A stretch of DNA of 64,000 nt from Argentina anserina (Eukaryota; Streptophyta; Magnoliopsida; Rosales; Rosaceae). The notes beneath the pieces were generated by a model. It saw nothing but the letters and a program-made list of their open reading frames with translations. It was not told the DNA's origin and ran no database searches. The DNA is taken from positions 8,265,001-8,329,000 of the forward strand of contig NC_065874.1 in the NCBI RefSeq assembly GCF_933775445.1. The letters run 5' to 3'. Made by a program: the position numbers and the translations under genes. This document shows, piece after piece, positions 22,839-37,500 of the stretch (position 1 is its first letter; every line of letters begins with the position of its first letter).

Positions 22839-25800
22839 ATGCTCAGCCTCCGGCCCCGCCGTGACTCCACTCCGGCCACCACCAAATGGCACAACAAGGT
22901 AATGCCCTCTCTGACCCTCTGCCATTGTTTCTTGGGTTCAAGAACTGAGCTTTACTGTATTTCTTGAATTCAAGAACTGAGCTTTAGTGTAATGTGGTTC
23001 GGGTTTTGGGTTTTTTGGGGTAATGGGTGTGTGTAATTTGTTGTTTTGGGAAATGGGTTTTGGTGTTTTGGTTGTTTGGTGAATTGGGTTTTTTGTGTAG
23101 TTTGAGGAGAATTTGGAGCAGTGGCCACATCTGAAGGAGCTGGTGCAATGTTACACTACTGACTGGGTTAAGGATGACAACAAGTATGGCCATTACGAGA
23201 GTGTTGGCCCGCCGGCGTTTCAGAACCAGATATATGAGGGTCCTGACACTGATATTGAGACTGGTAATGTAGCTGCCCTAATTTTGATTATTTAATCTTT
23301 CTGTAAGAACATGCTTATGGGTTTAGTGATTTAATACTGTTTAGATATTGTATATCTTGTGAAGTGTTTTTACTCTAGGTAGTTGAACCCCTTTCGTGGA
23401 AGTATAGAGTTGGTATATGTGTACATTTTACTAGAGTCATGATCAGGTGAGAGCTAGGTCTTCTGGCTCTGGTTTTAGTGTTATACCTTGCTCTAAAAGA
23501 AGCAACAAGAGGGTACGCTAGCATTAAACTCGGTTTATCTTTAGGTACGATATATTATCCAGGAAAAATTTAGAGATGGTATATATTTGAAGAATCCAAT
23601 GTCAATATGACTGCACTGATTGCTTTTCCGTAGCTAGGGATGGATATAGCACAAAAATGATGCAATGGAAATTCTAGTATTGTTTAAGCTGCCTGTTAGA
23701 TGCCAAGTGTTTCTGATTGACCAGTTAAGGCGGCCAAAGATGTTAGATTTTTGAATAAGATTGAATGACCACTGGTTATGTCATCTACTTCTTGGTAGTA
23801 ATCTTAAAATATTTTAATCCCATTGCAGAAATGCACCTTGCCGGTGCTAGGCGAACCAAGGCAGACGATACCACTGATGATGATTTACCAAGTACCTCAG
23901 GGCGCCAATTTACGGATGTAGTACCCTCTGATTCAGCTCACTCCAATGATCCAAAGGTTGTACTAGCTCGAGGATGCATTTTGTCTGTTCACTTGCAGCA
24001 CAAGTTTAACTAGATGTAGCATCTTTCTTGTTTAATTTCTAGCTACACTCGAACTAATGATCCACCTGCCCATGTTTAGTACTAATTGATTTAAATGTGA
24101 TAATGTGTGCAGCATTGTGGTCAATCTCCTCTCCCTGCTTATGAGCCAGCTTTTGATTGGGAAAATGAACGATCATTGATATGCGGTCAAAGGGTTCCAG
24201 AAACTCCAATATCTCAGTATGGAAATTGTAGACTTACTTTTGTCGTCTAGGAGTTCTTAACCCTGATTTTTGTTTATTAATTGTTATCTTTTTCTACTTC
24301 TCTCAGTGGCTTGAAGATTTCAGTGAAAGTTCTATCCCTTTCATTTCAAGCAGGACTAGCTGGTGAGCGTTATAATTTTTAGTTGGTGCCATATCATTAT
24401 GCTTATTTCTCCATTCTGTTGCTTCTGTAACTTACAGCTGTTTCAACATTTCTGACTTTGTGTTCTCTTGTTCTATGTCCTCTCCTCCCTCTCATGTAGA
24501 GCCATTTTATGGTACAATTTGCTTATATAATAGGGAGAGAAGAGAAAAGTTGTCAGAAGATTTCTATTTTCGTCATGCACCCACTGAAATACAGAATGTA
24601 AGAACTTTAATTATTTTTGCCAACCACTTTAATGGCCATAATTTTTATATATTACATTTGTGGCACACATTGTGACTGACAAATTTACTATTGCCCGTAC
24701 CAATATTTCTGGTGAAGATTTCTATTGAACCACGTGGAATCTTCTATCTGGATGCTCCATCATCATCAGTTTGTCTTCTAATCCAGTTAGACAAGCATGC
24801 CACAGAAGAAGGCGGGGTTACACCTACAGTTTATTCTCGTAAAGAACCGGTATGTCACATATATAATATAATATAGTTGTGACCCCAGTGGTGCATGTTT
24901 AAATTTGCTATGATGGGGTGTTTCACATCCTACCCAACAAGCTACCCAACAAGAAAAAAAAAAAGAAACAAAGGCGTTACAGTTAGCGACTAATGCTTTC
25001 TGTGTGTCTTTAAATACTGGTTATAGTTAAAGTTGTCTTGACAATATGTTATTTTCAACCAATTATTTGACTTGTGAAGCTGTATGCTTTAATTTTTGCC
25101 TTGCATGTGGACTTTCAAAAACAAATAATCTAGTAAGTTATGGGATGAGTCGTAACTTGTTTAAATAGTTTAGAAGTGCTACCATTTGAATAACCAGAAA
25201 TCATTCATTTGTGAGGATTAATTTGAATTACACTGTAGTCATTGTAAAAGCAAGATGAGACAGAATAGATTTGCTTTGCGGAGGATGCATGATTTGCATG
25301 TAATTTTGATATAAGGCATATCCTTGGATGGTCTCAAATTGCCAAAGAGTTGTTTTAGGGTGGAGCAGGCAGTTCCTATCCAAGGGTTGAGTTGCATGTG
25401 TTTACTGTTAAGAGTTGGAAATAGTTTATGACATATTCCCCATTAATGTTGATTAATTCCATCGTACAATCCTCTTCATTGTACCTGCGAAGCTATCTGC
25501 CAGAGTCCCCTTGTAGGTTTCGGCAGGAGGTCCCACTTTCCTGTCAGGATCATGAAGTGGATTTAGGAGATTTCTGGGTATAGAAATAGAATAAATATAA
25601 TCTGCACTGTGCTGAAAGAAAATAACAGCCTCTACATTTTCTACTGGTCTGAAAAGATAGAGTTGGCTCTTATTTTATTCCTGACTACATGATATCTGTT
25701 AATTGGTGTGCCCAAATATTATGCTACTTTCCAAAGTGTTGATTTGTCTGTTTTCCATCTAACATCTATTTACCCTCAACAGGTACAATTGACTGAAAAA

Positions 25801-28800
25801 GAAAAGCAAAAACTGCAGGTCTGGTCTCAAATAATGCCTTACAGAGAGTCCTTCGCCTGGGCTATTGTTTCATTATTTGATAACAGCATTGGTGCAGCTT
25901 CTGGTGGGTCTGCTTCACCAAGCAGTCCTCTTGCTCCTAGTATATCAGGTAGCTCTCACGAGGGTGTGTTTGAGCCCAGTGCTAAAGTCACATTAGATGG
26001 GAAAGCTGGTTATTCAAGTCGAAGCTCAGTTATTGTCGAAATATCAAACTTAATCAAAGTTAAAGAAAGCTATACTGAGGACGCACTTCAGGTATGCACC
26101 TTTCGAATGAATTCTGACGTTATTGATTCCTTTGTGTATTTGCATTTTTGGGCTTGCCTTTTCATTCTGTATTCTTTTTCCCCAAAAGGCCAAAATATGT
26201 TTGGCATACAGATTTGTTTTCCCTGATTCATTGGAGGTTTCATTAAATACCTGTTCAGCATAAAATATATCAATGCCTTTTGTGCAGATTATGATGGACC
26301 TTATTGTGTGGTTTTCCTGAAAATTTCAGGATCCCAAACGCAAGATTCATAAACCTGTGAAAGGCGTTTTGAGGCTGGAAATCGAGAAGCACCAGAATGA
26401 CCATGTTGACTTGGAAAATTTATCAGAAAGTGGTAGTGTGACGAATGATTCAATTGATGATCGCTTAAACGATTCCACATTTGGGAAGCTCCCAAGTAAT
26501 GGTTTGGATGGTCCTCAAGGAAGCAGTTCTAAGTGGAATTCTTTTGATACCAAAGAGATTTCTGAAATTGGATCAAATGCTCATGGAAATCCTGTTACTG
26601 GTCCTGATGATGTAAGTTTCACACCATCCTGCTGCCATCTTCAACTTTAAGTGTCACTGTGGAACTTCCCCACCAGAAATGTTTTTCAAAGACAACATCC
26701 CCATAGTGTCGTTTCTGTTTTTTGAATGTTGACTGAGAAGTAGCTATTTCTAAAGGTTGTTCTTTTATCTTGGCTTTGTTTGTATCTGTGTAATTTGTTA
26801 AGTCATCACACCATTGTACTTGATGGCTGTTTTAGTTGATGACTATTGCTAGTCATTGTGTTGGTGGCCAGTGTTCTATTTCATCATAGAAATTGTTTCA
26901 TCAGTATACGTTAAATATGTATCTTTTTGCATTTTATTGTTCATATATGCTTTCCAGTGTGCACACATCATAAGATGGATCTATTGAGAAGCATCTAAAT
27001 GATTAGTAATTATAAATTCTGACTGTCTTTCAGTTAATTATTGTAGTGTCTACTTGCATTCCTGAAACATACTAACTGTGCTGTTTGTCAACTTCCAGTT
27101 TCAAGCTTTCGACTTCCGTACTACAACAAGGAATGAGCCTTTCTTGCAGCTTTTCCATTGTCTTTATGTATATCCCATGACTGTTAGTTTAAGTCGGAAG
27201 AGGAATTTGTTCATAAGGGTTGAACTTCGGGAGGATGATAATGATATTCGTGGACAGCCTTTAGAGGTAAATAACTGTTGATTTGCTTAGACGAAATGTT
27301 AGCTTCTTAGAGATAATAGTGTTACCGTAGCAGTTCAATATTCTCATTGTTTTTGTTTGTGAAATTAATATGACTAGGCAATGTATCCAAGGGAGCCAGG
27401 TGCATCACTACAGAAGTCGGCTCACACCCAAGTTACTGTGGGGGCAAGGGTAGCATGTTACCATGATGAGATCAAACTTTCCCTCCCTGCTACATGGACA
27501 CCAACACATCATCTCTTGTTTACTTTCTTTCATGTTGATCTTCAAACGAAGTTGGAAGCACCAAAACCTGTACGTTTCAGCTTTTGCTTTTGTTTCTCTA
27601 AAGGACTAGCTGATTTTTTTTCCAGAGTTTTTATTCGTCTCCTCCGCCTGCCCAATTTATTTTTTCTCTGTCTAGGTTTATCTACTCTGTCAAATGACTA
27701 TTCTATGCATTCACTCTCCAGGTAATAATTGGATACGCGGCACTTCCACTGTCCACACATGCACAGTATGTATATGCCTTCAAATATGATGTTTCTTTGT
27801 CATTTGTTCTAAAAACTGAATGGAACTCAATTTGTTTCTGCTCACATGGTTTCTCATCTAATATATCAATCATTTATAACCAGTGATCTGTAGAATATAA
27901 TCTTTCTTAATCCACTGAAATTGGTTAGAATTGATTTGAGTAATATGAGCACATTGTTACCTTGCCTCAGTTGCCTCTAGTTGTCTGAAATAAATGCTTG
28001 GGTCAAAATAGTTGGATAGTTGCACATAAGCACTTGTTATAGTTGGCTTAGTTATGCCTTGAGCTTCTTTTCTAATAAATTATTGTGTTTACTTTTGTTG
28101 CCAATCAAATAATATAATGATTTTAGTTTTCCTCTTCCTCATTGAATTATTTCATGATTACATCAAACGATTTTTGTTAGTTTTGATTTTTTTTTGCCAT
28201 TTGTTTGCCTTTTCTTTTGAAAGTTTTTTTTATGGTATCTAAAACCTTGATTCTTTTTCTACTCAGATTGCGATCTGAAATTTCGTTGCCAGTTATGAAG
28301 GACTTGGTTCCGCATTATCTTCAGGATATGGGCAGAGTATGTTCTGTTTCACTTTGGTTATATTTTGTGTTTTACTCTTGACCAGTGGCGTAATATGTAA
28401 TATAAATTTTTTTATGATTTTGGGCAAGTTAATTTTGTCATGGTGCTGTTGTAACTTGCCTCTATATTTAGGATATACCCAACTGTTTAGACTCAATTTC
28501 TCCTGAATCTAAACAAGGTTTTCATTTTTTTTGCTGTTTGTTTTCTGAAAAAGTTCTCTCACTTTTCTGACAATGCCTTTTGTAGGAGAGGTTGGATTAT
28601 TTGGAAGATGGAAAGAATATTTTCCGGTTGCGCTTAAGACTTTGTTCGTCCTTATACCCGATAAATGAGCGAATAAGAGACTTCTTCCTTGAATATGATA
28701 GACACACTCTTCGAACAAGCGCACCCTGGGGTTCAGAACTTCTTGAGGTATTAGTTTTTTAATTATTTTTTTTCTAAAGCCAGTTGTGCGTTCTTGGTTT

Positions 28801-31800
28801 GTATTATTTGGCAAAATAATTCCATCAACTTGAATATCTTAAAAGTTTTCTTTTCTTTTTTCCTTTTTTGATATAATAGAAATTTCAACTACCAGCTTAT
28901 TGGTTGAGATGTGTCTGAGTTATAGATCACACAATGAAGTGTTATGATATATAGCCTTTTAGTTAATAGTACGCGCGCACACACACACACACATATTTTG
29001 TTGCTAGGAAGTGGTGGGATATAACATAGAGAATATTGGTTCCACAAGAAAAACTTGTGTTAAGTGATGATTTTGTATGCAGGCTATCAACAGTTTGAAG
29101 AATGTTGATTCCATTGCTTTGCTTCAATTTCTCCATCCAATTTTGAACATGCTTCTCCATCTAATAGGCAATGGTGGAGAAACCCTTCAGGTAATGTCAG
29201 AATTCTAGTACTTAGTTTGATAATTTTTATTTTTTATCATTTATTTTTTGTTAAATGGCACCTGTGGTCTATATCAATTCAGTTCCTGAAGATTTTTTGT
29301 TGCTTAACAGTATAGCTTCATCATCATCATTTATAACAACGGGCTTTTGAGCTGTGAAATGCCATCTTATTTTCTGTTCGTTTGGTGCTTTCAGGTTGCA
29401 GCTTTCAGAGCCATGGTTAATATCGTTACCCGGTGTGTGATTTAGTTTTGATATATTTCCGTACATTCTTCTGAACATATTTTTATCTCTGTTTGAGACA
29501 AATAAGGACCCATCCTTGTAATATTGCATACAAGTTTTCATGTTGGTCTAAGATGTGTGTCCTATTTTTTTTTCCACTATTAATTGTAGCTTTCGTTCTG
29601 TCTTTTGGTTGACAAAATAGATAGAGAGGAAATGGTAAAGCAAGACCGAGCACACTACAGTAGAGTCTAGAGACTGAATTTTAGTTATATGTTCTGGAAA
29701 CAATTAATGTCGAGTCATGTTTGGGTTCAGGGTAATTTCACAAACAACATGGACACTGTTCTGCTTGATATGTAATTCGGTTGTTTGGTTCAACTGTTGT
29801 ACTCTAGAGAGTCTGGACCAGCTTTGAGCATCTTTCGATTTATTTGTTGCACTTGTTTCAGTGGAACTTGAAGGTTTGACTTGTGGAATACCTTATGCAG
29901 GGTGCAGCAGGAATCAGTTGATGATGCGGAAAGAAACCATTTCCTCGTCAACTATGTTGATTATGCTTTTGATGACTTTGGGGGTCGTCAACCACCAGTT
30001 TATCCTGGTTTGTCAACTGTTTGGGGAAGTTTGGCCCGTAGTAAGGTACGTCTGTCTTTGGGGTGATCTTGAAATTTAAAATGATAATTGCTATTAACAT
30101 ATACTTGTAATGAAAACCACTATTTATTGGATTTTGAAGATTTTCTAATGATACAGTTAAGAATCTGTATATTTATTGAATTATGTGTAAATGGGTGCAT
30201 CATTTGATGGTGTGTGATGACTGTAAGATTTCGTAATGATACTTATCATCAATATTATTTCCCTGCTTATGAGCCCAAGTGTATTTAAATTACGATTAAC
30301 TGTGCAGGCTAAAGGATATCGTGTTGGACCTGTGTATGATGATGTTTTAGCAATGGCTTGGTTCTTCCTTGAGCTAATTGTCAAGTCAATGGCATTGGAA
30401 AAGATGCGACTCTTCTATCATAATCTTCCATTAGGTAGACTTTAAAGCAATGATATGTATTCCAAATATATTTATTTGTTCCTCTTAAGCTGCATTTGTT
30501 CTTAAGCTTGGACTCTTATTTTTAATTTCACTTTTTAGTAAATTTAGGATTATTAAAGTCGTATTTTTATTGAATTTTGTTGGCAGTTTCAACTTCACGT
30601 TTGTTGTATAACGTTCTGGTCTTAAATAATATAGCCGGCAATTGGTTATCTTATGAAATATTATCAGGTCTCCAAAATATGTCTCTTCATTTACTTCTAT
30701 TGATGTTGATGTTATGTAACTTTCTTTCTTTGTATCTAGGTTTGAAATTTCCCTGTTACCGCATCCTATGTGTGCGGATGTATTATTCTTTTCTTGATCC
30801 AGGTTCTTTGGTACTTCATTTGCTTATAATCTTTTGTAGGCGAAGATATTCCGCCTATGCAATTGAAAGAAGGTGTATTTAGATGCATAATGCAGTTGTA
30901 TGATTGCCTACTAACTGAGGTACACGAACGTTGTAAGAAGGGACTGGGCTTGGCAAAGCGTTTAAATAGCAGTTTGGCTTTCTTCTGTTATGACCTCTTG
31001 TCGATTATCGAACCTCGCCAAGTTTTTGAATTGGTATGGCTTCTGCTTAGCTTTCATTATTCAGATTTCTCTTTAGTAAAGCTCATTCTGATTACTACTA
31101 CTCTAAGAAGTGTTGAGTACAAGTTAGTGTCAGGGGCTCAACCTAGGTGCCTTAAAGGCTCATTTATTTTATGGGCATTAGCGCTTTCAATGTTTCATTT
31201 AAACCTTGGATCAAGCACTCTATCTTTTGATTGTATGTACACATATGCTCACACAGAGATACCATGGACTGATAGATGTTATATATTTGAGGGTTCCATT
31301 GCTATGAGAGCAAAGTGGAATCGCAATGTTGTATCTAAAATATAGAAGTTAAGAGTATGAAATTTTGAGTTGCCTCATAATCCCTGCTCTAGATGCATGC
31401 ATGAAATTTATGAATATGAGATTTGATCCACTGTATAAATCATTAGTTTGTCCCTTTTCTTACTTTAATGTTGTACATGTGCTGCAGGTGTCCTTGTACC
31501 TTGACAAATTTTCTGGGGTATGTCAATCTGTTTTGCACGATTGCAAACTCACATTTTTGCAAATCATTTGTGATCATGATCTTTTTGTGGAAATGCCTGG
31601 GAGAGACCCTTCTGATAGGTAACTTATCATCAACAGTGTGTTCATTGATGTGAAGCTTTAAACATTGGACTTAGTTTAGTGTGTTTAACGGTTTAAATGT
31701 TCATGTTGCAGGAACTACCTCTCATCTGTTCTGATCCAAGAGCTTTTTCTTACTTGGGATCATGATGATTTAGCTTTGCGAGCAAAGGCAGGTTTTCAGT

Positions 31801-34800
31801 AGATATATATTTTTTATTTGGATTAGAAATGAGAAGTTTGTGTGGATAATCTGCTTTGACCTTAAAGAATGCCCGTGTATAGTTACCTATGCTAAGATGT
31901 CACCTTCGTACTATATGCACTCTAGGAAGCATGAAAGTATGTACAAGACACCAACATAATATGCTCAAAATTGTCTAGTTTAAATCCCTGAGAACGAACA
32001 TAAGCTTGATTGAATGTGCTAGTTGTGACTGTTGATTTGTGTTTTAACTTTATTTTTCCTTTTGTGCAGGCCGCTAGAGTTTTAGTAGTGCTGTTGTGCA
32101 AGCATGAGTTTGATGCTCGATACCAGAAGCCTGAAGATAAATTGTATATTGCCCAGCTATATTTTCCACTTATCGGACAGGTGCAGATTTTTATTTTTGT
32201 AACACAATATATGTTGAGTTTTGTGATTTCCCGTCCTTTCCTTTGCTCAGTTGGAAATGGGATCCAATTATAAGTAAATCCACCTCTTGGGTTCCACACA
32301 TAGGGCCACAGAAGTTTAAAACAGAGATTTATCTCCCTACCTTACGTAGTTTGAGGAAGGCAGTTGTTCACTTTTCGATTGAGGGAATTTTGTTCAAGAG
32401 ATGATGAGTATTACATACAATGTGTGCAATATGCTTCACATATTGTTGTCAAATATACACTGATGTTTCTGCAAATTTATGTCACACTCACTACTCAAAG
32501 CTGCAACATCACCTTTTTAATATATTCTGCCCTATACAGGGGCTGCTCAACTGTATATATAATAATTTTCTGTGGCTTGAAGATATACAGAAAATTATGG
32601 TCATAAACAGAAAATCATAACCAGTGATGATGTGGTGTATGCAGATTCTAGATGAAATGCCAGTCTTTTACAATCTTAATGCTGTTGAAAAGCGTGAAGT
32701 CTTGGTTGCTATTCTACAAATTGTAAGGAACCTTGATGATGGTTCACTTGTCAAGGCATGGCAGCAGAGCATCGCTAGAACTAGACTATTCTTCAAACTC
32801 ATGGAGGAATGCCTTGTTCTATTTGAGGTTGTCTTTTGTTAACTTGTTTTGCTTTCAGTGATCTCTATATCGTACTAGCAATTCCTTTTCACAATTTCTC
32901 ATGCTTTCTTGTTTTTTGTTTTTTGTTTTTTTTTGTTTTTGTTTTTACATCAAGATACTCTTTTAACTCTGGTTGTATTGAATGCATTTTACAGCACAGA
33001 AAACCTGCTGATGGCATGCTTATGGGTTCTAGTTCTCGAAGTCCTGTTGGGGATGGCCCTGCTTCTCCCAAGTATTCTGATCGACTTTCTCCTGCAATCA
33101 ACAACTATCTTTCTGAGGCATCCCGACAAGAAGTCAGAGTGAGTTTATATTTTGTTCTCGCTTAAGAAACCGGCAATCAAGTGTTTTTGTTATTTACCTG
33201 CTTACCAAGGAAGGTCACTATCCATAGATTTATTTTTCATCTTTGGATGGGCAAACTTAAATTTTCAAATGTATTAAGCTGCATTTTATAATAGGTCCTC
33301 AATTCTTGAAAATCAATGCAGCCTCAAGGTACACCTGAAAATGGTTACTCATGGCAAAGAGTTAATTCTCAGTTAAGCTCTCCTAGCCAGCCATATTCCT
33401 TGAGAGAAGCTCTCCTTCACGCACAATCTTCCAGGATTGGAGCGTCTGCTCAAGCACTTAGAGAATCTTTGCATCCAATATTGAGGCAAAAATTGGTAAG
33501 TTTCTGTAACCATTATGTTCATTTATTTACCAAATAGCCATTTTCTCTCAGCAATATACATGCTTCAAAATTTTAGTCATTTTACATACTACCAAGTGAC
33601 TAATAACTTTACATTTTTAGGAGCTCTGGGAAGAAAATTTGAGTGCTTCTGTTAGTCTTCAGGTTTTGGAAATTACTGAGAAGTTTACCGTGATGGCAGC
33701 ATCACATAGCATCGCTACTGACTACGGAAAATTTGATTGCGTCACAGCCATATTCATGAGCTTCTTCTCTCGAAATCAATCACTGACGTTCTGGAAATCA
33801 TTACTTCCTGTCTTCAACAGCGTCTTCAATCTTCATGGCGCAACTTTGATGTCAAGGGAAAATGACCGCTTCTTAAAGCAAGTTACTTTCCATCTTCTTC
33901 GACTTGCAGTGTTCCGAAATGATAATATTAGAAAAAGGGCTGTTAATGGGCTCCAGATACTCATGAGGGTAGGCTTCTTTTGATACATTGTATGCGCCTG
34001 AGCTTTTCCAACTTAAAAATAACTGTTGATCATTTTCTTTGGCAGAGTTCTTTTTACTACTTTATGCAGACAGCAAGGCTGAGGGCCATGCTGATCATCA
34101 CATTATCAGAGTTGATGTCTGATGTACAAGTGACTCAGATGAAGGCTGATGGAACACTAGAAGAGAGTGGTGAAGCGCGGCGCCTCCGCAAATCACTAGA
34201 GGAAGTGGCAGATGAAGCTAAGAGTCCCAGTCTATTGAGAGAGTGTGGACTTCCTGAAAGTGCCTTATTAGAAATTCCTGAAAAAATGACTGAAAATAGG
34301 TGGTCCTGGTCAGATGTGAAATATCTCTCTGACAGTCTTCTTCTTGCTCTTGATGCCAGCTTGGAGCATGCACTCCTGGTCAGTACTGCATCAACTTCAC
34401 TTATTCATGGCACCTGTCATTTGTGAATAACTTAAGTCAATTATTTGGGGATATTATGGAATGATTCTTCACCACCTGGTTGCCTTTGACTTGGGATAGA
34501 AGTGGGTTTTATGAAAGGGATAGAAGTGTTTCTGTAGTTGATGATAAAATCATTATATGAAACTTCATTGTTTTTCATGCCCCATCCTTGAGATAAATAG
34601 TTGTGTTTGCATGTTCAATTTCTGATGGCAATTTCTTTTGCAGGGCTCTTTGATGACTATGGATAGGTATGCGGCTGCAGAAAGCTTTTATAAACTGGCC
34701 ATGGCATTTGCCCCTGTCCCAGATCTCCATATAATGTGGCTACTTCATTTATGTGATGCACATCAAGAAATGCAGTCGTGGGCAGAGTCTGCTCAGTGTG

Positions 34801-36731
34801 CTGTCGCTGTGGCTGGTATCGTAATGCAGGTAAACTGTTATTCTAATTTTCTTATTTTTCTTTTTCCTTTTCAATGTGACCTCTGCCTGGAACACATCTC
34901 TGTTCTCAAATTCCTTAAAATGTTTTCAACTATTAGAATATTCCTCTCACAGATGTTGCAAATGTTTAGATTACATGACCTTGAAGATATCCGTGCAGTT
35001 TGCTTTTACCCCCCTCCGTTATGACTTTTTTTCTGATGCAATATTTTGCCTGGTTTCTTACCTTTAAACATCTTTTTTTTATTAAATCAAATAGCTAAAT
35101 ATAATTCGGGAACATATTATTTAATCTTAAGTTGAGATATAATGGTTATTTGGTCGTATGAGAACATCTTAGATAAAATAAAAAATCACCCTCATTGTAA
35201 AGGGTTGATGCATAATAACAATATTTTCCTTGATTCAGTACTTTCGATGTGGTTCATTATTTTGTACAAGATGATTATAGATTACTTTATACAGTGAAGA
35301 ATTAAAAAGAGAACTCAGGTTTCCTTGGTTTAATATTTAGTTGACAGTCTTACTTAATCTGTAGGCATTGGTAGCTAGAAATGATGGTGTTTGGAGCAAA
35401 GATCACATAACTGCTCTACGTAAAATTTGTCCCATGGTCAGTAGTGAGATCAGCTCTGAGGCCGCTGCAGCTGAGGTTGAGGGATATGGTGCATCAAAAC
35501 TTACTGTTGACTCTGCTGTGAAGTACCTACAACTCGCAAATAAGCTCTTTTCACAAGCTGAACTTTTTCATTTCTGTGCAAGCATTTTGGAACTTGTTAT
35601 TCCAGTCTATAAAAGCAGGCGGGCATACGGACAGCTGAGCAAATGTCACACAATGCTCACTAATATATATGAATCAATCCTTGAACAGGAATCAAGCCCA
35701 ATTCCATTCACTGATGCAACATACTATAGAGTGGGGTTTTATGGTGATAGATTTGGAAAATTGGACAGGAAGGAATATGTATACAGGGAGCCACGGGATG
35801 TAAGACTAGGTGACATAATGGAGAAACTTAGCCACATCTACGAGTCTAGGATGGACGGAAATCACACCTTACACATCATTCCAGACTCTAGGCAGGTAAA
35901 GGCAGATGAGTTACAGCCTGGAGTATGCTATCTGCAGATAACTGCTGTTGATCCAGTCATGGAAGACGAAGATTTGGGAAGCAGAAGGGAGAGAATCTTT
36001 TCTCTTTCAACGGGAAGTGTTCGTGCACGAGTCTTTGACCGTTTTTTGTTTGATACACCTTTTACAAAAAATGGAAAAAGTCAAGGTGGATTGGAAGACC
36101 AGTGGAAGAGGCGGACTGTTCTTCAGACTGAAGGTTCATTCCCAGCTCTCATTAACAGGCTTGTAGTAACTAAATCCGAATCGCTTGAGTTCTCCCCTGT
36201 AGAAAATGCCATTGGAATGATTGAAACTAGGACGGCTGCTCTACGTAATGAACTCGAAGAGCCTCGCAGTTCTGAGGGAGATCAACTCCCACGTCTCCAG
36301 AGCCTACAGAGAATTCTTCAAGGAAGTGTTGCAGTTCAGGTCGAGTTCTGTTAAACTCATTCTGAATCATTATTTCCTAGTTTCTAATCCATAATTTTCT
36401 ACTTAGTTTGCTGAGCTGGGAAATAATATACATCACTACAGTATAGCTGATTAAATTCTCTACTTTATATATGCAGGTCAATAGTGGGGTACTAAGTGTT
36501 TGTACTGCATTCCTTTCTGGAGAGCCAGCAACAAGGTTGAGGTCACAAGAATTGCAGCAACTCATTGCTGCGCTCCTTGAGTTTATGGCTGTATGCAAGC
36601 GTGCCATCCGTGTACACTTCAGATTGATCGGTGAGGAAGATCAAGAATTCCACACACAGCTTGTGAATGGATTTCAATCATTAACTGCTGAGTTATCTCA
36701 TTATATCCCTGCCATCCTCTCCGAGCTGTGA
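22839..36731 (+). CDS. SPK1: guanine nucleotide exchange factor SPIKE1 (DOCK family)
   Basis: Thirty exons join to about 1831 residues (Arabidopsis SPK1 about 1830). Exons: 22839-22898, 23101-23263, 23829-23956, 24113-24216, 24307-24362, 24500-24597, 24718-24849, 25783-26091, 26330-26611, 27099-27266, 27378-27569, 27722-27765, 28267-28336, 28586-28747, 29083-29190, 29395-29432, 29901-30045, 30308-30434, 30840-31033, 31488-31618, 31712-31787, 32070-32180, 32645-32827, 32995-33138, 33322-33495, 33621-33968, 34046-34378, 34644-34829, 35365-36339, 36477-36731. SPK1 is the DOCK-type exchange factor that loads GTP on ROP GTPases, feeding the WAVE/SCAR-ARP2/3 pathway and cell-shape control. The C2-like DHR1 lies around residues 445-600 and the catalytic DHR2 in the last ~450 residues (long exon 29, FDRFLFDTPF). 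Intron 21 starts with GC, not GT. No damage is seen. Confidence 0.95.
28973..28993. repeat. (CA)n microsatellite in SPK1 intron
   Basis: A short CG/CA dinucleotide run inside an SPK1 intron. Low-complexity marker only. Confidence 0.85.
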
Positions 36732-37263
36732 CATTATTGTATCATAATTACAGGCATTGGTTCATTAGTTCTTTTTTGGCCTTAGTGGTGTTGTTGCTTG
36801 TGTCGATTTTTCCCCAGATTCAAATCTAGTGTGCAACATATTCCATCGTTGATGAGACCCATGTATCAGCAGCATGAACTATCAAAATTGTTTATATCCG
36901 CTTTGTGCTTGTTAAGTTATTGAGTGTAAATTCATTTTTCTGGCTTCAAGACTCGTATCTGTTCTGCTCTGCCTAGCTTTCTAACTGTTAAGTTGGTCAA
37001 TTATGCACGAAACATAAACAGAAATAATTATCGACAAACCAAAAGGTGCTTTACCTAGTTTTCTTTACATAGAACATGAACAGACTGGGGAGAAAACTAG
37101 GAGTCCTTTGAACTACAAACATGCATATGCATGTAAATAATAAATCGAAAGCATTTTAATTTTGAAATTGATGGGAAATTGATGAGGCATGCTGGCACGG
37201 TAATACATAAGTAGATGCGACTACCCCAAAAGAACATATCAAAGTTTTTAGAAGGCTTTTCAG
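36732..37263. other. SPK1 3' flank
   Basis: SPK1 3' UTR and spacer. Nothing else is supported. Confidence 0.4.
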
Positions 37264-37500
37264 AATGGATTTGTCTAGCTTAGAGAGACTGAGTAAGGAG
37301 TCTGAGAGTTTTCTCAATCCACTACACAGATTGGAGAAGCAGTTACGCGCACTGATCAAGCAGAGAATGGATTTGTATCTTAGAGAGACAAGCTAAGCAG
37401 TTTAACACACTGGTTAAGAAGTTCGAGAGATTCAATAAGCAGTTTAAGAGATTCGTTAAGGAGTTTAAGACTGTTTACACAGTTAGAGGGAGGAAGGAGG
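37264..37500 (+). repeat. degenerate internally repeated segment upstream of DUF2431 pseudogene
   Basis: The word AATGGATTTGT followed by TTAGAGAGAC occurs twice (about 37264 and 37367), and AGTTTAAGA or AGTTCGAGA type words recur through 37380-37470. One frame reads as alternating Phe/Lys-rich helix (KQFKRFVKEFK) and stops just before the DUF2431 homology. It may be a decayed 5' exon or UTR of the adjacent pseudogene. It has no start codon that would join it to the domain. Confidence 0.4.

Noticed and set aside
30577..30882. Open frame inside SPK1 intron as an additional exon
   Set aside because: Joining 30434 to 30840 gives the continuous family sequence (LPLGEDIPPMQL); the intervening frame has no family match.
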